A DNA stretch of 64,000 nucleotides from Fluctibacter corallii (GCF_025751585.1 NZ_JAOWKX010000011.1:1-64000), one strand, 5' to 3'. Numbered from the stretch's first letter, positions 1-9,828 are shown. The notes: a model not told the origin generated them from the sequence alone. Program-made: numbers and translations.

Positions 1-145
1 AAATCGAAAATATGAATTTTTGTTGTTGACACTCTTTTAACGAGTGCCCACACAGATTGTCTTGTTATCAAATTGTTAAAGAACTTGCTCTTTAGAGCAG
101 CTACTTTCGTAGCAGCTTGAGACGTTGTTAACTCTCTCAAGCGAG
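1..145 (-). promoter_or_regulatory. rRNA operon leader with boxA antitermination site
   Basis: Read on the minus strand this is the 5' transcribed leader of an rRNA operon whose 16S gene must lie just left of position 1. A boxA-like element, AGTTCTTTAACAA, is at 73-85, close to the E. coli rrn boxA. It is followed by the ACAATTTGATAACAAG and TCTGTGTGGGCACTCG stretches typical of gammaproteobacterial 16S leaders. A short hairpin (GCTGCTACGAAAGTAGCTGC) lies upstream of boxA at about 97-117. BoxA binds the NusB/NusE antitermination complex. The 16S gene itself is not in the window. Confidence 0.85.
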
Positions 146-151
146 GCGCGC

Positions 152-179
152 ATTTTACAGCGCTTGGTTTCGATGTCAA
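152..179 (-). promoter_or_regulatory. rrn promoter P1 (proximal)
   Basis: On the minus strand the -35 is TTGACA (174-179), the spacer is 16 bp and the -10 is TAAAAT (152-157). The discriminator GCGCGCC just downstream is GC-rich, as in promoters under ppGpp/DksA growth-rate control. It is the closest of three similar promoters to the rRNA leader. Confidence 0.85.
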
Positions 180-321
180 CTGTTTTTTTAATTTATTTTC
201 AAAATTAACGTTTGTTGCATCGTGCGTCAGACTTAGCTTTCAGCTTGCTGACTCACTCATTAAAACATCGTTCTACTGAGTGATTCGAAAGTGTCGCTTG
301 ACTCTCCCGAAGCGGATGCGC

Positions 322-349
322 ATTTTACCGCGCTTCGTTTTGATGTCAA
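322..349 (-). promoter_or_regulatory. rrn promoter P2 (middle)
   Basis: Minus-strand -35 TTGACA (344-349), 16-bp spacer, -10 TAAAAT (322-327), followed by GCGCATCC. The core and spacer are nearly the same as in the proximal promoter, so the array probably arose by duplication. Confidence 0.82.
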
Positions 350-443
350 CACTTTTTTTTCAATGAATTTCGGTGTTGGCCTCAATCTTGCTTACATCTT
401 AAACACCGTCGCTTTGTCGGCGTCTCCGTAAGAAGAGGCGCGC

Positions 444-471
444 ATTTTAGAGATTATTGAGGAAGAGTCAA
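444..471 (-). promoter_or_regulatory. rrn promoter P3 (distal)
   Basis: Minus-strand -35 TTGACT (466-471), 16-bp spacer, -10 TAAAAT (444-449), and the GCGCGCC discriminator again. Its spacer differs from those of the other two promoters, but the -10 and discriminator are the same. Confidence 0.78.
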
Positions 472-661
472 CACTAATTTTTAAATTTATTGAATTTAAT
501 TAGAAAAGTCTAAAACACACACCAAACCTGGTTGTTAATTGGCCTTTTGCGTTATTTAGGTGTAAGTTATGTTAGTTAAATGTTACTTCGTTAAACTCTT
601 TATAGAATTCGTTGTCTCATAATTGGTCGCTAAATATATATATAATAAAATTGGGTAGAAG

Positions 662-1441
662 ATGAAAACGATACTTTCTATAGCTTTACTAAGTATTAGT
701 AGCTTTTCCGTCAGTGCTTATCAAACACAAACATCACAGACTCAATCTATAAATAATAACTTAACTTCTGATTTTGTAGAAAGGCAAGTCAGTAAAAGCA
801 TGTCTATTGGTCGAGCGGTGAAAAGTATAATTAGTCATTACCCTCATGAAACAGAAACGGTCGTTAGCACAGCTCTTGATCTCTATCCCGACAGGTATAA
901 GGAAATTATACACGCTGCCATATCCGCTCAGCCGGCCATGACCGAGACAGTAGTGACCGTAGCTATCAATAAAGGTATTACTAGTTGCAGTAGTGTAGTA
1001 GAAACTGCTATCGCGGCAGAACCTAGCTATGTTGATTTCGTAGTTAACGCTGCAGCCAATACCACGCCTAATGAACTTGATGAAATAGTAAGAGTCGCCG
1101 TTATTACAGAACCTGACTCGGCTGACTATATAGTACAAACGTTGGCGCAGTCGCATCCGAATAGAATTGCCGAAATACTTAAAAGCGCCGTAAACGCAGT
1201 ACCGTTTGTAGGTGAATATATGGTAGATGCGCTTTTAGCAGTTTTCCCAGGGAAAGCGGAAAAGGTAGTCACAACCGCAGTAAGAGAAGTCAACTCTGAA
1301 AATGAATACATGCGAAAGATCTTAAAATCGGCAAGTGATGCAGGTGTAAAGAAAGACGATCTGATGATTTATGCTAAAAATGCTGGTGCGGATGAAGAAC
1401 AAATCGAAATTATTCTTTCTAGTGTTAATGAAAGCAATTGA
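662..1441 (+). CDS. Secreted protein made of 15-residue repeats, unknown function
   Basis: 259 aa. Residues 1-19 look like a Sec signal peptide ending SVSA. From about residue 60 to 215 the protein is a run of nine or ten 15-residue units with the pattern (D/E)xx(V/I)VxxAxxxxPxxx, for example DEIVRVAVITEPDSA, DYIVQTLAQSHPNRI and AEILKSAVNAVPFVG. The last ~40 residues are charged and not repetitive. The regular Ala/Val/Pro spacing suggests a helical solenoid. No catalytic motif is visible and I do not recognise a named family. It stands alone, divergent from the rRNA promoters and convergent with the ribosomal operon. An AT-rich TATAATA-type -10 lies just upstream. Confidence 0.75.
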   Translation: MKTILSIALLSISSFSVSAYQTQTSQTQSINNNLTSDFVERQVSKSMSIGRAVKSIISHYPHETETVVSTALDLYPDRYKEIIHAAISAQPAMTETVVTVAINKGITSCSSVVETAIAAEPSYVDFVVNAAANTTPNELDEIVRVAVITEPDSADYIVQTLAQSHPNRIAEILKSAVNAVPFVGEYMVDALLAVFPGKAEKVVTTAVREVNSENEYMRKILKSASDAGVKKDDLMIYAKNAGADEEQIEIILSSVNESN

Positions 1442-1680
1442 TAATTACTCTCTTATCTTACAGAGAAGGTTTTGATTGCCTTTAAATAGTATCATTGTAA
1501 AAGTGAAATGCATTACCTACGGTAAACACATACTTGCAAATCTAATTGTTTCTTAAGTACTTAGTTTCGCTAGCTGTACTAGATTGCTTTATTCGAATGC
1601 TCTCTATTCTGCCTTTATCTATAATAATTCAGACATATTAAAAACTGATTTTGCCACGATGCCACTTTTTAAAGACATAA

Positions 1681-1705
1681 AAAAACCCGGATTAACCGGG
1701 TTTTT
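1681..1705 (-). terminator. Terminator of the alpha ribosomal operon (bidirectional form)
   Basis: The inverted repeat AAAAACCCGG / CCGGGTTTTT has a 5-nt loop and a T-run on either strand. It lies 17 bp past the rplQ stop and probably ends the minus-strand ribosomal transcript. It could also stop plus-strand transcription coming from the repeat-protein gene. Confidence 0.9.
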
Positions 1706-1721
1706 TTATTGGAACAGGTAA

Positions 1722-2120
1722 TTATTCCGCTGCTGCTTCAGTTTCTTCAACTTCTTCAACAACAGGGCGGTCAACCAATTCAACGTACGCCATAGGCGCA
1801 TTATCACCAGTACGGAAACCACATTTAAGAATGCGAATATATCCACCTGGGCGAGACTCATAACGTGGGCCTAGCTCGTTGAACAATTTACCTACTACCT
1901 CTTTATCACCCGTACGTGCCATAGCTAGACGACGGTTAGCTACGCTATCTTGCTTAGCTAGTGTGATTAGAGGCTCAATTACGCGACGCAGCTCTTTAGC
2001 CTTTGGCAAAGTCGTTTTGATGATTTCGTGCTTCACCAAAGAGCCAGCCATGTTTTTGAACATCGCCTGACGATGACTGCTGTTGCGATTTAACTGACGA
2101 CCACTCTTACGATGGCGCAT
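1722..2120 (-). CDS. rplQ: 50S ribosomal protein L17
   Basis: 132 aa, near the family's usual length. It begins with the characteristic basic [17 protein letters not shown] segment and ends with the common acidic Glu/Ala-rich tail. L17 sits near the polypeptide exit of the large subunit. Last gene of the alpha operon, 41 bp after rpoA and followed by the operon terminator. Confidence 0.98.
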   Translation of the reverse strand: MRHRKSGRQLNRNSSHRQAMFKNMAGSLVKHEIIKTTLPKAKELRRVIEPLITLAKQDSVANRRLAMARTGDKEVVGKLFNELGPRYESRPGGYIRILKCGFRTGDNAPMAYVELVDRPVVEEVEETEAAAE

Positions 2121-2161
2121 AGCTCTATCCTTCTTTACAAATCAGTGTTAATGCAATCTGA

Positions 2162-3151
2162 TTAATCTTTCTCAGCGATGCTTTCAGGCGGCCAATTTTC
2201 TAGGCGCATACCTAAAGACAATCCGCGAGAAGCCAGCACGTCTTTAATCTCAGTAAGAGACTTTTTACCAAGGTTAGGCGTTTTAAGTAGCTCAACCTCA
2301 GTGCGCTGTACCAGATCACCAATGTACTGGATAGCTTCAGCTTTCAAACAGTTTGCAGAGCGAACAGTAAGCTCAAGATCATCAACCGGGCGAAGTAAAA
2401 TCGGATCAAATTCCGGCTTCTCTTCTTTTTGCTCCGGTACAGACATGTCACGAAGTTCCACGAATGCGTCTAACTGTTCAGCTAAAATAGTAGCTGCACG
2501 ACGAATCGCCTCTTCGGGATCTAACGTTCCGTTAGTTTCCATGTCAATGATAAGTTTGTCTAAATCTGTGCGTTGTTCAACACGTGCAGATTCAACATTG
2601 TAAGCAATACGCTCAACTGGGCTGTATGAAGCATCCACTAACAAACGACCGATTGGTCGATCATCTTCTTCAGAGGAACGACGAGCTGAAGCAGGTACGT
2701 AACCACGACCCATTTCTACTTTAATGCGCATGCTTACTTCAGCATCACCAGTCAAAGTACAAATGACATGTTCGGGGTTTACGATTTCAACATCACCGTC
2801 ATGCTGGATATCACCAGCAGTCACAGGGCCCGCACCCGACTTAACTAAAGTTAACGTCGCTTCAGTCTTACCTTCAAGACGTACTGCTAACCCTTTAAGG
2901 TTCAGCAGGATCTCGATAACGTCTTCTTGAACACCTTCTTTGGTGCTGTATTCATGCAAAACGCCGTCAATTTCAACTTCAGTCACTGCACATCCAGGCA
3001 TAGATGACAGAAGAATACGACGAAGTGCATTGCCTAGTGTGTGTCCAAAGCCACGCTCTAGAGGTTCTAGAGTTACTTTTGCACGGGTAGGCGATACGTT
3101 ATCAATTTCGACTAACCTTGGTTTTAGGAATTCAGTTACAGAACCCGACAT
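2162..3151 (-). CDS. rpoA: DNA-directed RNA polymerase subunit alpha
   Basis: 329 aa, the same length as in E. coli. Residues 1-235 form the assembly domain (motif [20 protein letters not shown] near residue 34). Residues about 250-329 form the C-terminal domain that binds UP elements and activators, including the [19 protein letters not shown] helix and the [11 protein letters not shown] segment. Encoded between rpsD and rplQ as usual, which ties polymerase assembly to ribosome synthesis. No anomalies. Confidence 0.99.
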   Translation of the reverse strand: MSGSVTEFLKPRLVEIDNVSPTRAKVTLEPLERGFGHTLGNALRRILLSSMPGCAVTEVEIDGVLHEYSTKEGVQEDVIEILLNLKGLAVRLEGKTEATLTLVKSGAGPVTAGDIQHDGDVEIVNPEHVICTLTGDAEVSMRIKVEMGRGYVPASARRSSEEDDRPIGRLLVDASYSPVERIAYNVESARVEQRTDLDKLIIDMETNGTLDPEEAIRRAATILAEQLDAFVELRDMSVPEQKEEKPEFDPILLRPVDDLELTVRSANCLKAEAIQYIGDLVQRTEVELLKTPNLGKKSLTEIKDVLASRGLSLGMRLENWPPESIAEKD

Positions 3152-3173
3152 TGTTTCCTCTCTTGATTAGGCT

Positions 3174-3794
3174 TTACTTAGAGTAAAGTTCGACGATCAA
3201 CTGTTCGTTAATTTCAGCAGACAAGTCTGAACGCTCAGGAATACGCTTGAAAACGCCTTCCATCTTCTTGCTGTCTACTTCAATCCAAGTTGGTTTCTCA
3301 CGCTGGTCCGCCAACTCTAAAGCAGCAACGATACGCGCTTGCTTTTTCGCTTTTTCACGAACGGATACAACGTCTTCAGCAGAAACGTTAAAAGAAGGTA
3401 TGTTAACAACTTTACCGTTTACCATGATAGCTTTATGACTTACTAGCTGACGTGCTTCAGCACGCGTGCTTGCAAAACCCATACGGTATACAACATTGTC
3501 AAGACGCTGTTCTAAAAGTTGTAGCAGGTTTTCACCTGTATTGCCTTTTAAACGCGCAGCTTCTTTATAGTAATTACGGAACTGCTTTTCCAATACGCCA
3601 TACATACGACGTACTTTTTGCTTTTCACGTAACTGAACACCGTAGTCAGATAGACGGCCACGACGGGCACCATGCTGACCAGGCGCAGTATCAATTTTAC
3701 ATTTCGAGTCAATTGCTCGAACGCCACTTTTAAGGAACAGGTCAGTTCCTTCGCGGCGGCTAAGTTTGAGTTTAGGACCCAAATATCTTGCCAT
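3174..3794 (-). CDS. rpsD: 30S ribosomal protein S4
   Basis: 206 aa, the same length as in E. coli. The N-terminal [18 protein letters not shown] segment and the S4 RNA-binding fold ([20 protein letters not shown]) are clear. S4 nucleates 30S assembly. It is also the translational repressor of its own operon, and its target lies before rpsM (see 4560-4640). It has the zinc-independent form of N-terminus, without the four Cys of C+ S4 proteins. Confidence 0.99.
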   Translation of the reverse strand: MARYLGPKLKLSRREGTDLFLKSGVRAIDSKCKIDTAPGQHGARRGRLSDYGVQLREKQKVRRMYGVLEKQFRNYYKEAARLKGNTGENLLQLLEQRLDNVVYRMGFASTRAEARQLVSHKAIMVNGKVVNIPSFNVSAEDVVSVREKAKKQARIVAALELADQREKPTWIEVDSKKMEGVFKRIPERSDLSAEINEQLIVELYSK

Positions 3795-3818
3795 GATCTT
3801 TCTCCAACAGTCCGTCGA

Positions 3819-4208
3819 TTAAACGCGACGTTTTTTCGGTGGACGACAACCGTTGTGAGGAATAGGCGTCACATCGGTAATATTTGTGATTTTGTAACCT
3901 GTAGCATTCAGGGCACGGATAGCAGACTCACGGCCTGGACCTGGACCTTTAACGAATACTTCAAGGTTCTTCAAACCGTATTCCTGAGCTGCTACACCAG
4001 CGCGCTCAGCAGCAACCTGTGCAGCGAACGGAGTAGATTTACGTGAACCACGGAAACCTGAACCACCAGACGTTGCCCAAGCCAAGGCATTACCTTGACG
4101 GTCTGTAATTGTCACAATAGTGTTGTTGAAAGAGGCATGAATATGAGCCATACCATCAGCAACTTGACGTTTTGCGCGCTTACGCGCACGAGTAGGTGCT
4201 TTTGCCAT
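3819..4208 (-). CDS. rpsK: 30S ribosomal protein S11
   Basis: 129 aa, standard length. Contains [19 protein letters not shown] and the C-terminal [18 protein letters not shown] signature. S11 is part of the 30S platform, near the Shine-Dalgarno/anti-Shine-Dalgarno helix. It lies between rpsM (15 bp upstream) and rpsD (24 bp downstream) in the alpha operon. Confidence 0.99.
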   Translation of the reverse strand: MAKAPTRARKRAKRQVADGMAHIHASFNNTIVTITDRQGNALAWATSGGSGFRGSRKSTPFAAQVAAERAGVAAQEYGLKNLEVFVKGPGPGRESAIRALNATGYKITNITDVTPIPHNGCRPPKKRRV

Positions 4209-4223
4209 ACTTTAATCCCCCGC

Positions 4224-4580
4224 TTACTTCTTAATAGGTTTACGAGGACCTTTACGTGTACGCGCATTAGTTTTAGTGCGCTGACCACGTAGAGGCAAGC
4301 TACGACGGTGGCGAATACCACGGAAGCAACCTAGGTCCATCAAACGTTTGATGCTCATTGAAACTTCACGACGTAGATCACCTTCAACAGTGAATTTAGC
4401 TACTTCGTCACGAAGTTTATCGATTGTTGTTTCATCAAGATCTTTGATCTTGGTTGACTCTGCAACACCAGCATTGGCACAAATGCTTTTAGCACGAGTT
4501 GGGCCAATACCGTAGATCGCTTGAATAGCGATTACAGTATGCTTGTGTTCAGGGATGTTAATGCCAGCGATACGGGCCAT
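4224..4580 (-). CDS. rpsM: 30S ribosomal protein S13
   Basis: 118 aa from the start [20 protein letters not shown]. An in-frame ATG three codons upstream is possible, but it lacks family support and would sit inside the S4-control leader. The basic tail [18 protein letters not shown] contacts P-site tRNA and the subunit bridge. First gene of the alpha operon. The start codon with codons 2-3 (GCCCGT) takes part in the S4 pseudoknot. Confidence 0.98.
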   Translation of the reverse strand: MARIAGINIPEHKHTVIAIQAIYGIGPTRAKSICANAGVAESTKIKDLDETTIDKLRDEVAKFTVEGDLRREVSMSIKRLMDLGCFRGIRHRRSLPLRGQRTKTNARTRKGPRKPIKK

Positions 4581-4640
4581 TAACAGCACTCCTCTAGTTA
4601 AATTGTCATCGGCCTAAAAAGCCCGTTAGGATACTTACCC
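4560..4640 (-). promoter_or_regulatory. S4-binding autoregulatory leader (alpha-operon pseudoknot)
   Basis: On the minus strand the region before rpsM reads AGTATCCTAACGGGCTTTTT, then TAGGCCGATG, then GAGGAGTGCTGTTA and the start codon. This closely follows the E. coli alpha-operon leader in both sequence and order. ACGGGC (plus 4621-4626) can pair with GCCCGT at codons 2-3 of rpsM (plus 4572-4577), the defining pseudoknot helix. By analogy S4 binds here and traps the initiation complex, repressing rpsM, rpsK, rpsD and rplQ. Confidence 0.8.
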
Positions 4641-4663
4641 GACGAACAAATTGCAAATTTAAG

Positions 4664-4698
4664 GTTGGGATACCTTGTAAGTAAAGGGACATCCCAAC
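4664..4698 (-). other. Stem-loop between rpmJ and the alpha operon
   Basis: GTTGGGAT (4664-4671) and ATCCCAAC (4691-4698) form a perfect 8-bp stem with a 19-nt loop, just after the rpmJ stop. There is no T-run on either side, so it is not a simple terminator. It may be a processing or pausing site at the spc/alpha junction. Confidence 0.5.
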
Positions 4699-4708
4699 AC
4701 CGCGTAGA

Positions 4709-4825
4709 TTAGCCTTGCCTTTGCTTATGCTTAGGGTCAGAGCTGCAGATCACACGCACAACGCCGTTGCGCTTAATGACTTTACAGCTGCGGCAAATCT
4801 TCTTAACGGATGCACGAACTTTCAT
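4709..4825 (-). CDS. rpmJ: 50S ribosomal protein L36
   Basis: 38 aa: starts [20 protein letters not shown] and ends [12 protein letters not shown]. Cys11, Cys14, Cys27 and His33 form the zinc ribbon of C+ type L36. Last gene of the spc operon, 23 bp after secY. The type of L36 matters because Zur-regulated zinc-free paralogues occur in many bacteria. No such paralogue is in this window. Confidence 0.97.
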   Translation of the reverse strand: MKVRASVKKICRSCKVIKRNGVVRVICSSDPKHKQRQG

Positions 4826-4848
4826 TTCACCACTCCGTAACTGCTAAC

Positions 4849-6168
4849 TTATCGGCCGTAGCCTTTAAGATTCGCTTTTTTAAGAACAGACTCATATTGA
4901 TGTGACATCAAATGTGTCTGCACCTGCGCCATGAAATCCATGATTACCACTACAATAATTAGTAGTGATGTACCGCCGAAATAGAATTGTACATTCCAGG
5001 CGATAAGCATGAACTCAGGCACCAAACAAATAAAGGTAATATAAAGCGCACCAGCCAAAGTAAGGCGAGTCATTACTTTATCGATATACTTGGATGTTTG
5101 CTCGCCCGGACGAATACCAGGAACGAACGCACCAGATTTTTTCAAATTATCTGCTGTCTCACGCGGGTTGAATACCAACGCCGTGTAGAAGAAGCAGAAG
5201 AAAATAATCGCAGCTGCATACAACATCACATACAGAGGTTGTCCAGGAGACAACATCAGTGCCACATCTTGTAACCAAGACGCAGACTCATTCTGACCAA
5301 ACCAACTAGCAATAGTTCCAGGGAACAAAATAATACTAGAAGCAAAGATTGGTGGAATGACACCCGCCATATTTACCTTTAACGGTAAATGTGTACTTTG
5401 CGCAGCAAACACCTTGCGGCCTTGCTGACGTTTAGCATAGTTTACAACGATGCGACGCTGTCCACGCTCAACGAATACTACAAAGTACGTGATGGCTATC
5501 ATAATCACGCCAATCAGCAACAAGAATAATAGATTCAAGTCACCTTGTCTGGCTTGTTCCGCCGTTTGACCAATCGCTGTTGGTAAACCTGCAACAATAC
5601 CAGTAAAGATCAGAATAGAGATACCGTTGCCGATACCTCTCTCTGTAATTTGCTCACCTAACCACATTAAAAACATGGTACCAGTGACAAGGCTTACTAC
5701 CGCTGTAAAGTAAAAACCAAAACCAGGATTAATCACCAATCCTTGAATAAGATTTGGTAAGTTCGTCGCGATACCAATTGCTTGGAACGTTGCCAACACT
5801 AGCGTGAAATAACGCGTGTACTGACTAATCTTGCGACGTCCTGCTTCACCTTCTTTTTTCAACTCCATCATCGGCGGATGCACTACTGTGAGCAACTGCA
5901 TGATAATTGAAGCCGAAATATAAGGCATGATTCCAAGAGCCAGAACTGAGGCACGTTCAAGTGCACCACCAGAGAACATGTTAAACATTTCTACGATAGT
6001 ACCTTTTTGTTGCTCAAATAATTGAGCCAACACCGCGCCATCAATACCAGGAATAGGCACATATGAGCCAAGTCTAAATACAATGATCGCACCCAGTACG
6101 AACAACAATCTTGATTTAAGCTCGCTCAAGCCACCTTTTGCGCTTGAATCCAATCCTGGTTTAGCCAT
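4849..6168 (-). CDS. secY: Preprotein translocase subunit SecY
   Basis: 439 aa with about ten membrane segments. It is the channel subunit of the SecYEG inner-membrane translocon. The plug region (VPIPGIDG near residue 53), the GIGNGIS loop and the C-terminal [17 protein letters not shown] tail are all present. It sits between rplO (5 bp upstream) and rpmJ, its conserved position in the spc operon. Confidence 0.99.
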   Translation of the reverse strand: MAKPGLDSSAKGGLSELKSRLLFVLGAIIVFRLGSYVPIPGIDGAVLAQLFEQQKGTIVEMFNMFSGGALERASVLALGIMPYISASIIMQLLTVVHPPMMELKKEGEAGRRKISQYTRYFTLVLATFQAIGIATNLPNLIQGLVINPGFGFYFTAVVSLVTGTMFLMWLGEQITERGIGNGISILIFTGIVAGLPTAIGQTAEQARQGDLNLLFLLLIGVIMIAITYFVVFVERGQRRIVVNYAKRQQGRKVFAAQSTHLPLKVNMAGVIPPIFASSIILFPGTIASWFGQNESASWLQDVALMLSPGQPLYVMLYAAAIIFFCFFYTALVFNPRETADNLKKSGAFVPGIRPGEQTSKYIDKVMTRLTLAGALYITFICLVPEFMLIAWNVQFYFGGTSLLIIVVVIMDFMAQVQTHLMSHQYESVLKKANLKGYGR

Positions 6169-6173
6169 CTAGC

Positions 6174-6608
6174 TTATTCCTCTACTTTACCGCCAGCTGC
6201 TTCAATCGCTGCACGGGCGCCTTTAGTTACCTTTAAACCGCTTACTGTAATAGCGCGTGAAATCTCACCGCTCTTAACAACTTTAACGTGAAGCATGTCT
6301 TTCTTAACAAGACCAGCCGCTTTCAAAGTGTCTAGAGAAACGATTTCACCTTCTACCTTAGCAATTTCATTCAACGTAACTTGGTCAGAAACCAAAGATT
6401 TACGTGAAGTGAAACCAAACTTAGGTAGACGACGCTGGATTGGCATTTGACCGCCTTCGAAACCTGGCTTAACAGAACCGCCTGAACGACTCTTTTGACC
6501 TTTATGGCCACGACCACCAGTTTTTCCAAGACCAGAACCAATACCACGGCCCACACGCTTTTCAGAATGTTTAGCTCCTGGTGCAGGAGCAATAGTGTTC
6601 AAACGCAT
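6174..6608 (-). CDS. rplO: 50S ribosomal protein L15
   Basis: 144 aa, standard length. The Gly-rich basic N-terminus ([20 protein letters not shown]) threads into 23S rRNA, and the C-terminal domain is the usual L15e/L18e-like fold. It lies 3 bp downstream of rpmD and 5 bp upstream of secY, the conserved spc order. Confidence 0.99.
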   Translation of the reverse strand: MRLNTIAPAPGAKHSEKRVGRGIGSGLGKTGGRGHKGQKSRSGGSVKPGFEGGQMPIQRRLPKFGFTSRKSLVSDQVTLNEIAKVEGEIVSLDTLKAAGLVKKDMLHVKVVKSGEISRAITVSGLKVTKGARAAIEAAGGKVEE

Positions 6609-6611
6609 TTC

Positions 6612-6794
6612 TTACTCCTCCACGATCTCAACCATGTAATATACACGGTTGATCATGCCACGAACGGCTGGAGTATCTTCCAGCTCACGAACATGACCGA
6701 TGCGACGTAAACCTAAGCCAGTCAAAGTAGCTTTGTGCTTAGGTAGACGACCAATAGAGCTTTTAGTTTGCTTTACTTTAATCATCTTAGCCAT
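6612..6794 (-). CDS. rpmD: 50S ribosomal protein L30
   Basis: 60 aa from [20 protein letters not shown], chosen over an in-frame ATG two codons upstream because family members start at MAK. GGGG lies 10 bp upstream and overlaps the end of rpsE. Contains the L30 signature [15 protein letters not shown]. Confidence 0.97.
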   Translation of the reverse strand: MAKMIKVKQTKSSIGRLPKHKATLTGLGLRRIGHVRELEDTPAVRGMINRVYYMVEIVEE

Positions 6795-6800
6795 GTTCAA

Positions 6801-7301
6801 TTACCCCAAAATTTCTTCTACAGGCAATCCACGCTTAGCAGCAACTTGCTCAGGTGACTTCATATCAGTCAGAGCGTTGATAGTTGCGCGAACAACGTTG
6901 ATTGGATTAGTAGAACCGTAACATTTTGAAAGTACGTTCTGTACACCAGCCACTTCTAGTACTGCACGCATCGCACCACCGGCGATGATACCCGTACCTT
7001 CTGATGCAGGCTGCATATAAACTTTAGAGCCTGAGTGACGACCCTTAATTGGGTGCTGTAGAGTGTTACCGTTTAGGTCAACAGTCACAAGGTTGCGACG
7101 TGCTTTTTCCATAGCTTTCTGGATAGCAGCAGGAACTTCACGTGCCTTACCATATCCGAAACCTACACGACCATTACCGTCACCAACTACCGTTAAGGCA
7201 GTGAAGCTAAAGATACGACCACCTTTAACTACTTTAGATACACGGTTTACGGCAATTAGCTTCTCTAACAGTTCACCGTTTTGAACTTCAACTTTAGCCA
7301 T
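6801..7301 (-). CDS. rpsE: 30S ribosomal protein S5
   Basis: 166 aa. An N-terminal double-stranded RNA-binding fold ([20 protein letters not shown]) is followed by the S5 C-terminal domain ([19 protein letters not shown]). S5 affects decoding accuracy and contributes to the mRNA entry helicase. It lies 9 bp downstream of rplR in the spc operon. Confidence 0.99.
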   Translation of the reverse strand: MAKVEVQNGELLEKLIAVNRVSKVVKGGRIFSFTALTVVGDGNGRVGFGYGKAREVPAAIQKAMEKARRNLVTVDLNGNTLQHPIKGRHSGSKVYMQPASEGTGIIAGGAMRAVLEVAGVQNVLSKCYGSTNPINVVRATINALTDMKSPEQVAAKRGLPVEEILG

Positions 7302-7310
7302 AATTAACTC

Positions 7311-7664
7311 CTAGAACTGAAGACCAGCTTCGCGAGCTGCATCAGCCAATGCTTTAACTCGACCGTGGTACTTAAAGCCGCTACGATCAAACGCAACAGA
7401 TTTAATGCCTTTCTCGATAGCTCGTTCTGCAATCGCTTTACCAACTGCTGCAGCTGCTTCAGCATTACCTGAATATTTCAGGTCTTTGCGAATGTCTGCT
7501 TCAACAGTAGAAGCTGCCGCCAACACTTCAGAACCGCTTGCAGCGATTAGCTGAGCGTAAATGTGGCGTGGTGTACGGTTTACAACCAAGCGATTAACGG
7601 CCAGTTCACTAATTTTTTTGCGTGCGCGGGTAGCGCGACGCAAGCGAGCTGCTTTCTTATCCAT
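7311..7664 (-). CDS. rplR: 50S ribosomal protein L18
   Basis: 117 aa from [20 protein letters not shown], the start used across gammaproteobacteria. A longer in-frame start at 7676 would add only MGDT and overlap the end of rplF. L18 binds 5S rRNA together with L5. It ends with the conserved [17 protein letters not shown]. Confidence 0.98.
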   Translation of the reverse strand: MDKKAARLRRATRARKKISELAVNRLVVNRTPRHIYAQLIAASGSEVLAAASTVEADIRKDLKYSGNAEAAAAVGKAIAERAIEKGIKSVAFDRSGFKYHGRVKALADAAREAGLQF

Positions 7665-7676
7665 CGTATCACCCAC

Positions 7677-8210
7677 CTACTTTTTCTTAGCTTCTTTACG
7701 ACGCACAACTTCATCAGCGTAACGAACACCTTTACCTTTATAAGGCTCTGGTGGACGGTATCCACGGATGTTAGCTGCTACTTGACCTACCAACTGCTTG
7801 TCAGCGCCTTTGACGACAACTTCAGTTTGGCTAGGAGTTTCTACGGTAATGCCCTGAGGCATTTCGTATACTACAGGGTGTGAGAAGCCTAGAGTTAGAT
7901 TAAGCTTGGCACCTTGTGCTTGAGCACGGTAACCAACACCAATCAACTGAAGCTTTTTCTCAAAACCTTCTGATACACCGATAACCATTGCGTTAAGCAA
8001 AGCGCGAGCTGTACCAGCTTGAGCCCAACCATCAGCAAAACCTTCACGAGGTGCTACTTTAAGTTGATTCTCTTCCTGTACAACTTCAACCGCGTCGTTA
8101 AACGTACGGTTCAATGTACCTTTACTACCTTTTACTGTGATATCTTGACCAGCGATAGTGATTTCTACGCCAGACTTGATTTCAACAGGAGCTTTAGCTA
8201 CACGTGACAT
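7677..8210 (-). CDS. rplF: 50S ribosomal protein L6
   Basis: 177 aa, same length as E. coli. Two tandem L6 domains are visible, the second carrying the signature [14 protein letters not shown] near residue 155. L6 lies near the factor-binding site of the large subunit. Thirteen bp separate it from rpsH upstream. Confidence 0.99.
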   Translation of the reverse strand: MSRVAKAPVEIKSGVEITIAGQDITVKGSKGTLNRTFNDAVEVVQEENQLKVAPREGFADGWAQAGTARALLNAMVIGVSEGFEKKLQLIGVGYRAQAQGAKLNLTLGFSHPVVYEMPQGITVETPSQTEVVVKGADKQLVGQVAANIRGYRPPEPYKGKGVRYADEVVRRKEAKKK

Positions 8211-8223
8211 TGATATTCCTCCG

Positions 8224-8616
8224 TTACGCTACATAACCGATGATCTCACCGCCCATGCCTGCTTTACGCGCAGCACGGTCAGTCATCACACCTTTTGAGG
8301 TTGACACGATAGCAACGCCCAAACCACCCATAACCTTTGGAAGCTCATCTTTTTTCTTATAGATGCGCAGACCAGGACGGCTTACACGTTCAATGCTCTC
8401 GATTACTCGTTTGCCTTCGAAGTACTTAAGAGTAACTTCCATTACAGGCTTAACGTCACCAGTGACAGAGAAGTCTTCGATGTAACCTTCTTCTTTCAAA
8501 ACTTTTGCGATTGCAACGCGTAGTTTTGAAGAAGGCATAGCTACAGCAACCTTCTGTGCCATTTGGCCGTTACGGATGCGGGTAAACATATCCGCGATAG
8601 GATCTTGCATGCTCAT
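8224..8616 (-). CDS. rpsH: 30S ribosomal protein S8
   Basis: 130 aa beginning [18 protein letters not shown], with the C-terminal [16 protein letters not shown] signature. S8 binds helix 21 of 16S rRNA. In E. coli it also represses the spc operon through a site near rplE. I could not confidently assign that site here. Confidence 0.99.
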   Translation of the reverse strand: MSMQDPIADMFTRIRNGQMAQKVAVAMPSSKLRVAIAKVLKEEGYIEDFSVTGDVKPVMEVTLKYFEGKRVIESIERVSRPGLRIYKKKDELPKVMGGLGVAIVSTSKGVMTDRAARKAGMGGEIIGYVA

Positions 8617-8628
8617 ATTCGCTACTCC

Positions 8629-8934
8629 TTACCAGCTGGCTTTTTTCAAGCCAGGGACTTCACCGCGCATAGCTGCTTCGCGCAACTTGATACGGCTAAG
8701 GCCAAATTTGCGTAGGTAACCGTGAGGACGGCCAGTTATACGGCAGCGGTTTTGCTGACGTGAACGAGCTGAATCACGAGGAAGTTGTTGTAGCTTAAGA
8801 ACAGCATCCCAACGCTCTTCTTCAGAAGCGTTAACATCGCTGATAATCGCCTTAAGCGCCGCACGCTTTTCTGCGTACTTTGCTACTAGCTTCGCGCGTT
8901 TTACTTCGCGCGCTTTCATTGATTCTTTTGCCAT
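8629..8934 (-). CDS. rpsN: 30S ribosomal protein S14 (long, zinc-free form)
   Basis: 101 aa, the long C-minus form of S14. It begins [20 protein letters not shown], ends with the family signature [14 protein letters not shown]-like block (here [17 protein letters not shown]), and lacks the CxxC pairs of the short zinc form. It lies between rplE and rpsH. Confidence 0.99.
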   Translation of the reverse strand: MAKESMKAREVKRAKLVAKYAEKRAALKAIISDVNASEEERWDAVLKLQQLPRDSARSRQQNRCRITGRPHGYLRKFGLSRIKLREAAMRGEVPGLKKASW

Positions 8935-8945
8935 AACCCTACACC

Positions 8946-9485
8946 TTATTTTCTGAATGGGAAGTTAAACGCATCAAGCAATGCTTTTGCTTCCGCATCT
9001 GTACCTGCGCTAGTAGTGATAGTGATATCCATACCGCGCACCTTATCAACTTTATCAAAGTCGATTTCAGGGAAGATGATTTGCTCACGAACACCCATGC
9101 TATAGTTTCCACGGCCATCGAACGACTTAGGGTTCAAGCCACGGAAGTCACGGATACGAGGAATTGCAATTGAAACTAGACGCTCAAAGAATTCCCACAT
9201 ACGTTCGCCACGTAGGGTTACTTTACAGCCAATCGGATAACCTTCACGGATTTTGAAACCCGCAACAGATTTACGAGCAACGGTAACAACTGGTTTTTGA
9301 CCTGCGATAGCAGCCATGTCAGCTGTTGCATTCTCAAGAACCTTTTTGTCCGCTACTGCTTCACCTAAACCCATGTTTAGAGTGATTTTTTCAATCCGAG
9401 GGACTTGCATGACGCTTTTGTAACCGAACTGCTTAGCAAGTTCCGCCACTACTGTTTCTTTATAGAAATCATGCAGTTTCGCCAT
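8946..9485 (-). CDS. rplE: 50S ribosomal protein L5
   Basis: 179 aa from [20 protein letters not shown], matching the family start. An in-frame ATG four codons earlier is less likely. A GGAGAG sequence lies 13 bp upstream of the chosen ATG and only 2 bp before the earlier one. L5 binds 5S rRNA and contacts P-site tRNA. The [19 protein letters not shown] and [10 protein letters not shown] segments are typical. Confidence 0.97.
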   Translation of the reverse strand: MAKLHDFYKETVVAELAKQFGYKSVMQVPRIEKITLNMGLGEAVADKKVLENATADMAAIAGQKPVVTVARKSVAGFKIREGYPIGCKVTLRGERMWEFFERLVSIAIPRIRDFRGLNPKSFDGRGNYSMGVREQIIFPEIDFDKVDKVRGMDITITTSAGTDAEAKALLDAFNFPFRK

Positions 9486-9501
9486 CGTACTCTCCAATTA
9501 A

Positions 9502-9816
9502 TTAAACTAGCTCACCGTTAGACTTGAAGAAACGAACTTTCTTCTCGTCTTCGAAACGGAAACCTACGCGATCCGCTTTACCCGTTTGAGGGTTAACGAT
9601 CGCTACATTAGAAACGTGAATTGAAGCTTCTTTCTCAACGATACCACCAGGGATATTCAATTGAGGGTTAGGCTTCTGGTGTTTTTTCACCAAATTCACA
9701 CCTTCAACGATCAGACGGTCTTCAGAAGTAAGAACTTTAAGGACTTTGCCTTGCTTGCCCTTATCCTTGCCGGCCAATACGACTACTTCATCATCACGAC
9801 GAATTTTTCTAGCCAT
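9502..9816 (-). CDS. rplX: 50S ribosomal protein L24
   Basis: 104 aa, standard length, with the KOW motif near the N-terminus ([20 protein letters not shown]). L24 is an early assembly protein of the 50S subunit near the exit tunnel. Second gene of the spc operon. Confidence 0.99.
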   Translation of the reverse strand: MARKIRRDDEVVVLAGKDKGKQGKVLKVLTSEDRLIVEGVNLVKKHQKPNPQLNIPGGIVEKEASIHVSNVAIVNPQTGKADRVGFRFEDEKKVRFFKSNGELV

Positions 9817-9828
9817 TATCGTGACTCC

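Noticed and set aside
1-480. Direct repeats here as a CRISPR array or mobile-element ends
   Set aside because: The repeated stretches are the three rRNA promoter cores. There is no regular spacer pattern.
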